A stretch of 64,000 bases of DNA. Origin: Erinaceus europaeus. Its lineage: Eukaryota > Chordata > Mammalia > Eulipotyphla > Erinaceidae. A program made the translations under genes and the position numbers. Below are positions 1 through 11,693 of this stretch, one piece after another (positions within the stretch are counted from its first letter, which is position 1; every line of letters starts with the position of its first letter). Below the pieces are notes generated by a model. It had not been told where the DNA came from, did not search any database, and worked only from the letters and a program-made list of their open reading frames with translations. The stretch spans positions 97,206,752-97,270,751 of the forward strand of contig NC_080171.1 in NCBI RefSeq assembly GCF_950295315.1, read 5' to 3'.

Positions 1-766
1 CTTGAGTTTGATAGCTCTGTATTGTTTTTAGTAGCTGTTGGGTATCTAGAAGGAAATTAATTTCTCTCCTCTTTTTTTTTTTCTTGCTGTGATTTTAAAT
101 GATCTTATCCTACTAAGTTAAAGTAAAGGTTTCTTTCTTTTTTATTATTATTAGTAAATGAAGTAGGCTTCAAAAGAACATCCTCCTCAGAGTTCATCAT
201 AGTATAGGTAGAATCCCATTTTAATGTGTATTATTCCAGTGTCTCACTATAGGTATTTAGTTGCATTCTTATCCTAGCATTTGTCCCTGCGTTATTTGAT
301 GCAGTGACTTTCCTGGAATAAAGGGTCTGAACAGCAAGAGATGTGCCTTTAGTTTGTAGTTCCTTGATGAGAGCATTCAAACCTGTCTCATTCCATTCCT
401 ATTGTATTATATTTCATTCTTGTCTTATTCAGCAAATATTTGTTGAACGTGTGACTCATGTCAAGTACTGTGCTAAGTGCTATGAGTATGAAGTCAAGTC
501 CACATGACCCCTGTTCTTCAAGAACTTTGAGAAGTGTTAGAAAAGTATCCTTTTGACAAAATATTCATGCATCTTTCCCATATTCCTAGGTTTAGAATAC
601 TAACAAGGCTTACAAAAGTGAATTATTCTTAATGAAATGTCTTGTTTTTAGATGTTGAATTAGTAACTTTGGAGAACTTATATTTTTACTGTGCTTGGGG
701 AATATGTTTTCTAGGTTCTAAATTTTTGGTGCTGAAACTAGACGCTTAGTAGAATGGGGTTTTCTT
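1..766. other. GAPVD1 intron sequence
   Basis: No exon seen. gcaaatatttgttgaacgtg...tgtgctaagtgctatgag at 430-490 resembles an ancient L1/L2 3' consensus. Confidence 0.5.
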
Positions 767-967
767 TGTTTGACAGGACAAAGAAATTGGGAGAGGAGGG
801 GGAGTGGAGTTCAAGTGGGAGGGAGAGAGTACTGATACCTGCAGTACTTGCTTCACTGCTAGTGAAGCTCCCCTCTGCAGGGGGGGAGCTGGGGCTTGAA
901 CCTGAGCCTATGCAGGTGGTTAACATATACAGTGCATTTAACCAGGTGCTCCACTGCCTGGCCCCCA
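767..967 (-). mobile_element. SINE family B, diverged
   Basis: Ends aaccaggtgctccactgcctggcccc, the reverse of the family B start. Confidence 0.75.
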
Positions 968-1118
968 AATGAGTTCTTGTCTTTTCAAGGGCTTAATCTT
1001 TCTCTATATTTGATAGAAGAACTTTAGCTCTCCTGTTAATGTAGAGACTTGCACCCAGTCCTAATTAATAGCCTATGTAAAATTATAGTTAAATTTAGAT
1101 GGTTATAAAAAGAAATTT

Positions 1119-1370
1119 CTTTATTAATATTTATTTATTCCCTTTTGTTGCCTTTGCTTTTTTATTGTTATTGTTATTGATGTCATTGTTGTTGGATAGG
1201 ACAGAGGGAAAGGGAGAGAGGAGAGGAAGACAGAGAGGAGGAGAGAAAGATAGACACCTGAAGTGACTCCCCTGCAGGTGGGGAGCCGGGTGCTTGAACC
1301 GGGATCCTTATGCCGGTCCTTGTGCTTTGCACCACGTGCACTTAACTGGCTGTGCTACCGCCCACCTCCC
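1119..1370 (-). mobile_element. SINE family A
   Basis: T-rich tail, then cccttttgttgcc..., gacagagggaaagggagag, and a B-box region (gcttgaaccgggatcctta). Ends gctgtgctaccgcccacctccc. Confidence 0.88.
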
Positions 1371-2029
1371 TTTCTTTCTAGAAAATTTCGTAATAGTCTT
1401 TGTCTTTGAAAATCCCACTATAGTAACTACTACTTCTTTTGTCATATTCTCTCATAATATTTACACATTTGTACATGATTTTTCATGATTACATATGTAA
1501 TTTTGGAGTCTTCTTTTACCACATACTATTTCAAAAACCCTTTCATAATTTCTGTTTACTATAGTTGGCTTTAAAGTAATTTTTATTGCTTCTAAGATGA
1601 CTTCACATTAGTTTATTGCAGTGTGAGTTGTATCCATTTTTTTCCTACTGTGAAAATGTGCTCACAGATTCATACATGAAGCAGCTTTTTGTTTTTATAA
1701 TTTTTCTTGGATAAAAATTTTAAGACTAACATTATAAAAATAATGGTTATAAACATTATAGGGCTTTCACTGTGTTTTATTCAAATCATTGTGCATTCTT
1801 AGGCTTCCTCAAAAATAACAGGAAAAATGTATTCCCTCCCCCCCCCAAAAAAAAAAGATTTCATAATGGTAAAGGTTTTATCAACTTACATCTTGGAGAT
1901 CAGATTTTACTAGAACTATTTATCATGCATTCAGACACAATTATAGCCAAAAGACTAAATTACTTTGGAAATTATCTCTAGTTTTTAAAGTAATTTTATG
2001 AAGACACGAATACTGTATTTTTTTAAAAT

Positions 2030-2447
2030 TAAAATATACATATATTTATTGAATAGAGACAGAAGTTAAGAGAGAAGAGGATGATAGAGAGGGAGAGAGA
2101 GACTTCAGCACTACTTTACTGCTTGAGAAGCTTTTCTCATGCAGGTGAGGACTGGAGATTTGAACCTGGGTTCTTGCACATTATAGTGTGTGTCCTATCG
2201 GGTGGTCTGTGAATACTATCTTCTTTTAAAATATTTTTAAGAGATTATTTTGGATAGAGACAGAAATTGAGGCGAGGAGGCAGGCAGGGAGGGAAGGAGA
2301 GAGGGAGAGTGAGAGGGAGAGAGAGACCCAGGTCTGTAACACCCTTTACTAGCATCCCTCCGCAGTTGGGGAGCAGACACTTGAAATCCCAGTCCTTGTG
2401 CATGGTAATGGGTGTACTCAACCAGGTGTGCCACCACCCAGCTTCTA
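2030..2447 (-). mobile_element. Two adjacent SINE family B copies
   Basis: First copy about 2030-2212 (attgaatagagacagaag to cctatcgggtgg), second about 2226-2447 (ttggatagagacagaaattg to gtgccaccacccagc). Both are diverged and head in the same direction. Confidence 0.75.
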
Positions 2448-2461
2448 CTGTCTTCTTTTTT

Positions 2462-2600
2462 GATAAAAGAGTTATTTATTTATACGAGAGAGAGTGGACT
2501 AGAGCATTACCCTGGCACTTGCAATACCAGGGATCGAACTTGTACACCTCGTACTTTCAAGTCCAGTGCTTTATCACTGCATCACTTCCAAGGCTGCTAT
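2462..2600 (-). mobile_element. SINE family C, old
   Basis: Contains ttatttatttatacgagagag and gtgctttatcactgcatcactt, the reverse of the family C tail and head. Confidence 0.7.
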
Positions 2601-2654
2601 CTTTTTTTCTTTTCTTCATGGAAACAGAAGAGCCTATAAGCATACTAGTTAACC

Positions 2655-2805
2655 TCACTGTGCCTTGACTTCCTCTTCTATAAAATCAGGGTAATAGTAG
2701 TGCCTCCCTGTAAAGGTATTGTGATTAATTAAGTTCATTTAAGACACATAGCACAGTTCCTGGCATGTGGTAAGTGCTCAATATATGTCAGCTCTTGTTA
2801 ATACT
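2655..2805 (+). mobile_element. MIR
   Basis: Matches the MIR 3' half: tgtgccttgacttcctcttctataaaatcagggtaatag through gcacagttcctggcatgtggtaagtgctcaata. Confidence 0.85.
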
Positions 2806-3784
2806 GGCTGATATTAACACACACATATATAGAAAATTCAGTAACTTTGATATGTTTTTAGCTTTTTTAAAAAATGGGATTCTACCAGAATGTAGACATT
2901 TATAATTACCGGCTTGGAGTAGTTCTGTCTTAGAAGTTTGCATTTCAGTTTGAAGCAGAATTTTGTCTCATAGATTTATAACAGTTCATTACTTTGATAA
3001 CTATTAATTAATGACTATGCCATCTTACTTAGACTCTAGGAAAACATTATGACGTGCTGGTTTGCTGACAGGATAAGGGGCTTGTCAGTAAACAGTGCTG
3101 CATCTGTGATTGTGATAAGCTTTTTCTCTGTGTACCCCAGGTACAATTTCAGCACTCCCCAACAATGTCTAGATTCTCTAGGAGTGCTTCTGATACCACT
3201 GTGTGTACAAAAGTGCTCTTTTCCAGCAGCTACCGTGTCATGGTGATATTTAGTGAGTTAGAGTATGAAGATCTGAAGTTTTCACATGTGGTATAGAGAG
3301 AAAATTGTGAAAGAAGAATGAAGCAAGGCATTTTTATGACTATTTAAAATATTTAATTCTAAATTTGGATATTACTTGTCCTCCTTCAGCATGGAGATGT
3401 CTAAATAAATGAAGTCTGCAAATAAAAATGCATTGTTGGAAGTTCTGTTGGCATGAATTGCTAATAACAGTAATTTGACTATAAACACTTCAGAAACCCA
3501 TCATCCATTCAGTCTGCACTGAACTTTTTGACACGGTCATGCAGAATTCTGGTGATGATGAGAAAGTGGATTTAATCCTCCCAATTTCGTGCTCTGGCAA
3601 GGCTCTCAGATCTAGAAATGGGATGAGTAGGTGGCTGCATGGTGCCTCTTAACATCGAGATATGTGCTCTTTTTAAACTTCACCACCTAATCCGCCTTCG
3701 GGATTATGCTACTGGTGTCATACTAACATGAGAGTTGGTACAAGCCAGAAGGACATAATTCTTTCCTTCTCCTTTCCCCTGCAG
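2806..3784. other. GAPVD1 intron sequence
   Basis: About 1 kb without a recognised repeat, ending in the acceptor of the first in-window exon. Confidence 0.6.
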
Positions 3785-3907
3785 ACGATCCCAGCCCCAG
3801 ACTCAGTGCGCAAACCCAGGTTGTTGAGGATATTTTGGACAAATACAGGAATGCCATTAAACGAACCAGCCCCAGTGAAGGAGCAATGGCAAACTATGAA
3901 AGTACAG
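3785..3907 (+). CDS. GAPVD1: GAPVD1 exon (first of nine in the window)
   Basis: GAPVD1 (RAP6/GAPEX-5) is an endosomal regulator with an N-terminal RasGAP-like domain and a C-terminal VPS9 domain that activates Rab5. This exon lies in the linker before the VPS9 part. It follows a cccctgcag acceptor and ends at a gtgata donor. It reads DPSPRLSAQ...VEDILDKYRN...TSPSEGAMANYEST, which I recognise as GAPVD1. Both edges split codons: two bases complete an Asp from an upstream exon outside the window, and the last G starts a Glu finished at 5931. It supplies residues 1-40 of the 444 encoded here. Upstream exons must lie to the left of position 1; I saw none in 1-3784. Confidence 0.93.
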
Positions 3908-4164
3908 GTGATAATGAACACATAGTAACTTGTATCACAGTCACAAAAGCTGTCTGAATTGAAAGCTGCATTTTAATTGTTACTTTTGAAGAGCTGTCAA
4001 AAGAAAAATGTAATAATTCCCTAAAGCAAATTAGAGGGAGACAAGTGTGTGCAAAAACATAAGTACATCTAATACTTCTCAGGCTGGTAATGCAAATTGA
4101 TTGATGGGGTACTCATAGAGAGTCTGAGTAGAGAGAATAACTTCCTATACCTCTTTACTTTGAA

Positions 4165-4382
4165 AGGCTTCTAAAAATATTTTATTTATTTATTTATTGG
4201 ATAGAGACATAGAGAAATTGAGAGGGAAAGGGAACATAGAGAGGGTGAGAGGCAGAGACATCTGCAGCCCTGCCTCACCACTCTCAAAGCTTTCCCCTTA
4301 CAGGTGGAGACTGGGGGCTTGAGCCTGGGTCTCTGCACATTGTAACACAGGTGCTCAACCAGGTGCACCACCGCCTGGCTCC
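4165..4382 (-). mobile_element. SINE family B
   Basis: attggatagagacatagagaaattg at the left and gctcaaccaggtgcaccaccgcctggctcc at the right. Confidence 0.88.
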
Positions 4383-4799
4383 TCTATTTTGAAAAGTTTT
4401 AACATAACAGAAAAGTTGGAAGGATAACATCAAGAAGGCCCATATACTTTATACTTAGACTTAGTATTTATTGACAGCTTGGCACATTTTCCCCATGTTT
4501 TATTTAAAATGATCTCCTGAGAATAAAGATATTTTTTTCTATAAGTACATCTAATATAGTATTATTATTAGACTAAGACTTTTATTCCACTTGACTTTAT
4601 ACTTGTATGTATCACTAGTATTGATTAATTAAAAATATAAAGGCAGTTATGCATACCACAGATGTGTGCTTGCTGCATGTGTGAGTTCATCTAGCTTGTT
4701 CTTGGGCCGTGGGAGAGGTCCTGATCAGAATAGGAGTCCTGAGCACCTCAGTCACCAGCTGGCCAAGTAGGAGGTTACACCAGAATTTTCTTCTCTTTT

Positions 4800-5035
4800 T
4801 AAATTTTTTTTAGATTTTATTATTATTATTTAAACAGTTTATTGAGGGGGTTAATGCTTTACAGTGCAATCACTGACATAATGTATACACTGTCATTATA
4901 TCATAGGCCCCCAAGGTTTTCTTCTTACACTCCTTCCCCAGAGTCTTTTGCTTTGCTGCAATACACCAGTCCACGTTTCACTTTGTGTTCTCCCTCCCTA
5001 AAGTCCTTTGCTTAGTTAGGTACAGTACAACAGAA
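4800..5035 (-). mobile_element. Older L1 3'UTR fragment
   Basis: Contains cagagtcttttgctttgctgcaatacaccagtcc, related to the 3'UTR at 23015-23060 and 54840-54880. It begins with a T-rich (poly(A) on -) edge. Confidence 0.65.
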
Positions 5036-5154
5036 TTTTCTTATTAAGCAGGGTTCCATGACTGTAAAATGAGTTTTATGTTAAGTGACTTTTGAAGTGC
5101 CTTTAGTTCTTTTGTTCAGTGACTCTGATTGTAGGACATTAAGTGTATTAATGT

Positions 5155-5440
5155 ATGACTATGAGATAATTCAGCAAGCGGAGTTAATGTTTTACTATGT
5201 GTGAGGTCCTGGTTTTGATTTTCAGCACCACATAGGGACACCACATAGGGTTGTACCAAAGGAACTATATGGATGGTAGTATGGTACTTTGGTATCTCTC
5301 CCACTTGCTCCTCTCCATCTCTCCCTCTTCCTCTTCCCCTAAATATATAGAATAAGAAAGAATGCGATTTGAAAGGCTACTCAGCAGTGTCACCCGTGTA
5401 TGAGACCCTTGGTTTATTCTCCAGTGCAGCATAAGTTAAT
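5155..5440 (+). mobile_element. Old tRNA-like SINE copies
   Basis: Sequence such as tgtgtgaggtcctggttttgattttcagcaccacatagg with a ctctctccctcttcc pyrimidine tail to about 5350, then a second short piece (tgagacccttggtttattctccag) to 5440. The families are uncertain. Confidence 0.5.
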
Positions 5441-5559
5441 GAAGACTTTTATAAATTATTTTAAGATTGATATTAGAAGTAAAATTGTTCTCTTCTTAGT
5501 ACCTGCTCTCTTGACACATTATTAACTTAAAAACAAAACAAACAAAATAACATGGTGCC

Positions 5560-5785
5560 AGGGAATGATTCCAGGGCCTTGTACACGTGGGATACCACTA
5601 AACTGTCGGTCTGTCTAACCCAGTTTTCATTCAGTAGTTTTAGAGAGAAAGGTAGGGAGGGAGGGAGGGACATAGGAGAGAACGCCAGAGCACCACTTCA
5701 CCACTCAGATGCTGTCCTTGGTGCTCTCACAGTGCCAGGGGTTGGACCCAGGACCTCACGTTTGCAAGACATCTTGTTTTAAGTA
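5560..5785 (-). mobile_element. Old SINE, - strand
   Basis: gttggacccaggacctcacgtttgcaag resembles a reversed B-box region; a purine-rich stretch lies to its left. Confidence 0.5.
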
Positions 5786-5930
5786 TTTGAAGGTTTTTTT
5801 CTTCCTTTTTCAAAAAACTTTGATTGTAAAGCACGATGTTCATTTATTGTGAGTTTCTCTGAATGTCTACTAGAACCAGAATATTCCAAATTGACCTGCT
5901 TATCCTATTGGGGGGGTGGGTTTTGTTTAG

Positions 5931-6060
5931 AGGTTATGGGTGATGGTGAAAGTGCACATGATTCTCCTCGTGACGAAACACTACAAAACATCTCAGCTGA
6001 TGATCTCCCGGATTCTGCAAGCCAAGCAGCCCACCCTCAGGACTCAGCTTTCTCCTACAG
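5931..6060 (+). CDS. GAPVD1: GAPVD1 exon 2 of 9
   Basis: Acceptor ttttgtttag, donor AG/gttatt. It completes the split Glu and reads VMGDGESAHDSPRDE...NISADDLPDSASQ...DSAFSY, residues 41-83 of the in-window protein, ending inside an Arg codon. It is acidic and rich in Ser, Asp and Glu, as expected for the disordered linker ahead of the helical C-terminal region. The 130-nt length keeps frame with both neighbours. Confidence 0.94.
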
Positions 6061-6120
6061 GTTATTATTATCTTTCTTTTTAATTGTCACCTTTGCAGCG
6101 ATGAAATGTAAAATGTAGAA

Positions 6121-6562
6121 TGAGGGGTTTGTGCAGTAGGGCACCAGGATAAGTGCACATAGTACTAAGTGCAAAGACCTGCACAAGGATTCCTATTCGA
6201 GAGTCCCTGGCTCCCCACCTGCTGGGGGTCACTTCACAAGCGGTGAAGCAGGTCTGCAGGTGTCTCTCTGTCTCTCTCCCTCTCTGTCTCCTCCTCCCCT
6301 CTCAATTTCTCTCTGTCTTGTCCAATAAAAAAAAAAAGTGGTCCGGGAGGTGGTGCAGTGGACAAAGCATTGGCCTCTTGAGCATGAAGTCCTGAGTTCA
6401 ATCCCTGGCAGTACATGTACCAGAGTGATGTCTGGTTCTTCCTCTCTCTCCTTTCTCATAAATAAATTAAAATAAAAAGAAAAGGAAAGAAAAATGGCCA
6501 CCAAGAGTAGTGGATTCATAGTGCTGGCACCGACTTCCAGCGATTATCTTAGAGTCAAAACA
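6121..6562 (+). mobile_element. SINE family A split by a family C copy
   Basis: Family A runs 6121-6338 and resumes at 6493 with aatggccaccaagagtagtggattcatag. A complete family C copy (6339-6483, gtggtccgggaggtggtgcag to the ataaattaaaataaa tail) sits between them. Same orientation. Confidence 0.85.
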
Positions 6563-7156
6563 AACAACAAAAAACCACTTAAAGTAATAATAAAATGTAG
6601 AGTGAAATACTATTTCTGAGAATTTTCTCCAGTTTTACATATCATATATCAAACCATACACTTATTCAAGGAGTGAAAAATCGCATATTCTCACAAGGGT
6701 CATGCAAGTAGTTTGACTAAGTAACAGTGCCATTTTCCTTGTTGGTGGATAGAAAGGAAGAAAGTTGAACCAATCTCAGAGTTGTGGGCAGACCCTGCCC
6801 TCTGTTAACCTGCTGGGGCACTCTCAGTTTGTGAGTCCTCATCCCCAGGACAGGTATCTAGATTCTTATAGATCTTGAGAAAGAAAACAGCTTTAGGAAA
6901 TTGTACCTTTGTTTCATAGTCCATGCAAACAGATATTATGTAATATGCATATTTCTATTATTGAAATTTTCAGATGAGGCAAAATGATGTGCCCCTTATC
7001 TAGATTCAACAGTTACTAATTCACTGCCAATATTATTTCTTACTTACCTTCCTCACAATTATTATTTAGAACTGGCTTTAAATAGCATATCATCTCACTT
7101 TTAAATATTAAAAAGCTTTGTAAATTTTTTCTATTGTAAAATTGATAGGTGTGACA

Positions 7157-7307
7157 GTTTTTTTTTTTATTTATTTATTTTTTTTAATTTACCAGAGCAC
7201 TGCTCATCTCTGGTTTATGGTGGTGCAGGGGATTGAACCTGGGACTCTGGAGTCTCAAGCATGAGAGTCTCTTTGCATTAGCCATTATGCTGTCTACCCC
7301 CTGCCTC
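7157..7307 (-). mobile_element. SINE family D
   Basis: T-rich edge, accagagcactgctcatctctgg, and end ttagccattatgctgtctacccc. Confidence 0.85.
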
Positions 7308-7578
7308 AGAGTTCTGAGCACATAGGATACTTGGTCAGCTTTATCTGTAAGTTACTTACTTTCTAGGAAGATACCAGTAGGTCAGCTGAGGTGAGCGAGC
7401 ACATGATGGTCCTGCAGAGGCAAAGCAGACCTTGACCTGTTCTCTAAAAATGATCTTTCTTTTAGTGACCACTTAAAACATTTGAATTCTGAGCTAGCAC
7501 AGTGATTTATATAGTAAATGCTCATGAAATAATAACACATAGATAATGAAACGGATGTATTTTCAACTTATTCTTCAG

Positions 7579-7688
7579 AGATGCGAAAAAGAAACTGAGG
7601 CTTGCCCTTTGCTCTGCGGATTCTGTTGCTTTCCCAGTGCTAGCCCATTCAACAAGGAATGGCTTACCAGATCATACAGACCCAGAAG
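7579..7688 (+). CDS. GAPVD1: GAPVD1 exon 3 of 9
   Basis: Acceptor ttcttcag, donor GAAG/gtaaac. It reads DAKKKLRLALCSADSVAFP...THSTRNGLPDHTDPE after the split Arg, and ends with the first base of an Asp codon. It is residues 84-120 of the in-window protein. The basic start and the leucine-rich stretch mark entry to the folded C-terminal part. Confidence 0.94.
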
Positions 7689-7992
7689 GTAAACTGCTTA
7701 CCTTTTTATTTGCTTATTTCTTTGTTTATTTTTCCTGTATTTACACATTGGACCAGTATTGCCAGTACTGAATCACACCATTGAAATTGCCAGTATTGAA
7801 TCACACTTAACTTAGGCAGGGATTCTCTCTGATCAGACCAGTCCATTTATGCTAGTGTCCCTTTAACATACACTGATTACGGGTAATTCATTACAGTATC
7901 CTCTGATTGACAGCTGATACATGGTAAAACAAGAGTGGATGTCCCATACACATTCTCAACCATAACAGAATTCTTATTTTTTGTTTGTTTAG

Positions 7993-8152
7993 ACAATGAA
8001 ATAGTTTGCTTCTTAAAAGTTCAAATAGCTGAAGCAATTAATTTACAAGATAAGAACTTAATGGCTCAACTTCAAGAAACAATGCGCTGTGTGTGCCGCT
8101 TTGATAATAGGACCTGTAGGAAACTGCTGGCATCGATTGCTGAGGACTACAG
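7993..8152 (+). CDS. GAPVD1: GAPVD1 exon 4 of 9
   Basis: Acceptor ttgtttgtttag, donor AG/gtaata. It reads NEIVCFLKVQIAEAINLQD...QETMRCVCRFDNRTCRKLL...EDY, residues 121-173, ending inside an Arg codon. It encodes amphipathic helix sequence of the helical region next to the VPS9 core. Frame and phase agree with exons 3 and 5. Confidence 0.95.
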
Positions 8153-8391
8153 GTAATATGGCCAGCCTGTTCGCCCTAGAGACCTGTTCTTCAGCTGTAA
8201 GTTCTTGCAGAATGGCTCCAATTTTTGAGCTGACGGCATGATTAGTCTTCAGGACATCCATGTGCTGCTAGACATGCTACTTTTCAAACTAATCTATAAA
8301 GCCATTTTCTTTTTAAAGAAAAATCAAGATGCTTAGTCACAAAATATGTCCTGTATATAGTTGATATCCTACAACACATTTTTCTTTTCAG

Positions 8392-8579
8392 GAAAAGGGC
8401 CCCTTATATCGCTTACCTCACTCGTTGTAGACAAGGCCTACAGACCACACAGGCTCACCTGGAAAGGTTACTGCAAAGGGTTTTGCGGGACAAAGAAGTG
8501 GCCAATCGCTACTTTACCACTGTCTGCGTGAGGCTACTGCTTGAAAGCAAAGAACATAAGATCAGGGAATTCATTCAAG
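8392..8579 (+). CDS. GAPVD1: GAPVD1 exon 5 of 9
   Basis: Acceptor tttcttttcag, donor CAAG/gtaatt. It reads KRAPYIAYLTRCRQGLQ...RLLQRVLRDKEVANRYFTTV...EFIQ, residues 174-236, in helical sequence with Arg/Lys-rich faces. It ends with the first base of an Asp codon. Confidence 0.95.
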
Positions 8580-9052
8580 GTAATTAAAGACTTAACAGAT
8601 TAAGTGTCTGTCCAGTTATGTATTATTAGGAAGGTATGGAAATTTTTGTCTTACTAGCTCTTTAAGGCAGTTTCTTAAATTCTCAGCTGTTTTATGAATT
8701 CTTAGTTAAATCTTAATGTCAAACCAATACATTTCATTTTCATCCTGGACTGAATATGGTTAATAAAAAATGGGGAAAATTGATGATTTCAGATCCACAC
8801 CATTTCCCTCATTTTTAAAAAAACAAAGCCTATAATTATACAAAGCCCTTTGCACCTAAACTTTTATGTCTGTTACCTTTTTTTTTATTTTAATGATTTG
8901 ACTGTATATTCCCCTAAAAAAAACTCACACTCAGATACTATTGGTTTTAAGAACAAAGTATCTATATAGCCAGTTACTGAAATTATTTCTGAATTCCTCT
9001 AAAAGTTACTCAGGTAGCATGTTTTTAACAAGTTGTTTATTTTGCATTGGAG
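8580..9052. other. GAPVD1 intron, repeat-free
   Basis: Short AT-rich intron between exons 5 and 6 with a weak pyrimidine tract before its acceptor. Nothing else seen. Confidence 0.7.
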
Positions 9053-9266
9053 ATTTTCAGAAGCTCACAGCAGCTGATGATAAAACTGCTCAGGTGGAAG
9101 ATTTCCTGCAGTTCCTTTATGGTGCAATGGCCCAGGACGTCATATGGCAGAATGCAAGTGAAGAGCAGCTGCAGGATGCCCAGCTGGCCATAGAACGAAG
9201 TGTGATGAACCGCATCTTCAAGCTTGCTTTCTACCCCAATCAGGATGGAGACATACTTCGAGACCA
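9053..9266 (+). CDS. GAPVD1: GAPVD1 exon 6 of 9
   Basis: Acceptor tgcattggag, donor CA/gtgagtg. It reads FQKLTAADDKTAQVEDFLQF...AMAQDVIWQNASEEQLQ...MNRIFKLAFYPNQDGDILRD, residues 237-307. This is the helical bundle that opens the VPS9 module. The open frame continues 5' of the acceptor into intron sequence, so an ATG at 8941 is not a start. The exon ends inside a Gln codon completed at 10796. Confidence 0.95.
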
Positions 9267-9699
9267 GTGAGTGCTTCTACATTTAGAGCCTATTTACCAG
9301 CTAGCCCCATAGTTGAAAATGCAGCTATTTCCACTTTAGTCCCATCAGAGCTACAAGGTCAGAAAAGATTGATAGTTCACTAAGTAGAATGGATGAGACC
9401 CTGGGTTAAGGTACACACCACATGGGATGTCTGTACTTCATATACCTAATGAGGCTTGTTTTCTCCTCAGACCACCAGTTTTGGAATATGGAATAGGATA
9501 TTTTTATAGTATCTACAAATTGTATTGCCCAGAGGACCTCTGAGCAGATTTTTCTTATCTCTCCTCCATGACATTTTGGAAGGTCTTATAGAGAGAGCAT
9601 TAACACAGTGTTCTGAAAGGAAGCTGGGTTCTGGCCCTACTACATAATTGCCCTTTTGTAACCTGCAAATCTTTAACCTTTATCAGCCCTATTATTTTT

Positions 9700-10139
9700 T
9701 ATTTTTTATTTTTTAATTTTTTTTTATTTTTTAAATTTTTTATTTAAGAAAGGATTAATGAACAAAAACATAAGGTAGGAGGGGTACAACTCCACACAGT
9801 TCCCACCACCCAATCTCCATAACCCACCCCCTCCCATGATAGCTTTCCCATTCTCTAGCCCTCTGGGAGCATGGACCCAGGGTCATTGAGGGTTGCAGAA
9901 GGTAGAAGGTCTGGCTTCTGTAATTGCTTCCCCGCTGAACATGGGCGTTGACTGGTCGGTCCATACTCCCAGTCTGCCTCTCTCTTTCCCTAGTAAGGTG
10001 TGTCTCTGGGGAAGCTGAGCTCCAGGACACATTGGTGGGGTCTTCAATCCAGGGAAGCCTGGCCAGCATCCTGGTGGCATCTGGAACCTGGTGATTGAAA
10101 AGAGAGTTAACATACGAAGCCAAACAATTTGTTGAGCAT
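9700..10139 (-). mobile_element. 5'-truncated L1 3' end with target-site duplication
   Basis: Closely similar to the 3' module of the full-length L1. It ends in a T-rich (poly(A) on -) tract at 9700-9745. A perfect 15-bp direct repeat, agccctattattttt, flanks it at 9685-9699 and 10140-10154. This is standard L1-type insertion in a GAPVD1 intron. A 122-codon frame (9755-10123) stays open. Confidence 0.9.
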
Positions 10140-10246
10140 AGCCCTATTATTTTTATCTATAAAGGAAGAGGTTGAGTGTTCTGAGTCCTTTCTCTATTTC
10201 AAGCATCTGTGATTTTTGATACCTAGCTTTTGATTTTCTCTCTTAA

Positions 10247-10475
10247 AATTTTCTTTTAAATTATCTTTATTTATTTATTGGATAGAGAGAGCCAGAAATT
10301 GAGAGGAAGGTGGACAGAGAGAGGCAGAGAGACACCCGCAGACCTGCTACACCAGTTGTGAAGCTTTGGTATGTGGTGAAGCTTTCCCCCTGCTGGTGGG
10401 GACTGGGGCCTTGAACATGGGTCCTTGAGCATTGTAACATGTGCACTCAACCAGGTGCACCACCACCTGGTCCCA
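10247..10475 (-). mobile_element. SINE family B
   Basis: Carries a short internal repeat: gaagctttggtatgtggtgaagctttcc at about 10360-10388. The end is gtgcaccaccacctggtcc. Confidence 0.85.
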
Positions 10476-10795
10476 TCTTTCTTTTTCTCTCAGTCTACAT
10501 ACTAATAGTGTGCTCAAAGAGCTTCTGACCTAAGGACTCCTCTCCTTGGAAGGTTTTGGTGTGGGAAAAGATTTTCACTCTCCCTGCATCCCCTCAGCCC
10601 TCAGCATTTCTAAGCATATCTCATGTGTGAGGCTTTTTGATATGCAGCACTTATCGCTATAAGATAGTCTTAACTGTAATTATAACCTGTGTCTAGAAAT
10701 CTAAAGTGTTTTGAAAATATCAATTATGTCTTTTTTCCGCTTATTTTCTGAGCTTTATGTTTATAAATGTGTTTGGGGGATTTTTTTTTTTTCAG

Positions 10796-10868
10796 AGTTC
10801 TTCATGAACATATTCAGAGATTATCTAAAGTGGTGACTGCAAATCACAGAGCTCTTCAGATACCAGAG
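10796..10868 (+). CDS. GAPVD1: GAPVD1 exon 7 of 9
   Basis: Acceptor tttttttttttcag, donor GAG/gtaaga. The first A completes CAA (Gln), then VLHEHIQRLSKVVTANHRAL...PE, residues 308-332. Choosing the AG at 10794-10795 over the adjacent one at 10796-10797 restores the Gln-Val-Leu-His reading. The exon ends on a codon boundary. Confidence 0.94.
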
Positions 10869-10919
10869 GTAAGACAAGTCTCCATTGCATAGGTGGGATT
10901 ACTCATTAAAAAAATGCTT

Positions 10920-11075
10920 TGGGGACCAGGCACATGCTGCAGTGTGCAAAGGCCTTGGCTCAAGTTCCTGGTCCCCACCTGCAGAGAGGAAGCTTCACGA
11001 GTGGTGCAGATCTCTGTCTCTATTTCCCCCTTTTCTCTCTGTCTTTGTCCAAAAATAAATAAATAATTAAAAAGC
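10920..11075 (+). mobile_element. SINE family B, short
   Basis: ggggaccaggcacatgctgcag to gtccaaaaataaataaataattaaaaag; part of the promoter region is missing. Confidence 0.8.
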
Positions 11076-11337
11076 GGCTAAACATACCACATGCATGCCA
11101 CCAGTTTTTCAGGGGAATAGGATGTAGTTGCACAACGCCATTTGTATTAGATTCAATCCCACCTATAGCTGTAAAGTTACTGAGGATTAAAATCTCTGGC
11201 TTGAAAGGCACCTCAGCTGTGGAGAGGACGGAGAACATGCACTGAGGAGGCCCCGCCCTTAGGCCGCTCATTGTGCTCTGCCCTGCTCTGCTATCCATGG
11301 TCAGGTTTCTGCAGAAAAATCACTTTGAAAATTAGGT

Positions 11338-11545
11338 TAAGGGCCAGGCGGTGGCACACTTGCTTAAGCGCATACATTATAGTGTGCAAGGACCCAGGCT
11401 CAAGCCCCTGGTCCCCACCTGAAGGGGGAAAAGCTTCATGAGTGGTGAAGCAGGGCTGCAGGTGTCTCTCTGTCTCTCTCCCTCTCTATCTTCCTTTCCC
11501 CTTTCAATTTCTCTGTCTCTATCCAGTAATAAATAAAAATAGTAA
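11338..11545 (+). mobile_element. SINE family B
   Basis: Full head (aagggccaggcggtggcacac), B-box region (ggctcaagcccctgg) and tail (tatccagtaataaataaaaatag). Confidence 0.9.
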
Positions 11546-11693
11546 AAATTATGTTGATTAAAATAAAAATAGAGGAGAAAAAAAAGGAGTAATCTGCTAT
11601 ATTCCAAAGAGAGAATTACTCCTCCAGGAAAGAGAATTGAATCAGCACGTGAAATGTCACCTCAACATTAAATTTCAGACCTTGACATTACCT

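Noticed and set aside
8941..9270. A 109-codon frame starting at an ATG upstream of GAPVD1 exon 6
   Set aside because: The first 37 or so codons are intronic; the real exon starts at 9053 after an AG acceptor.
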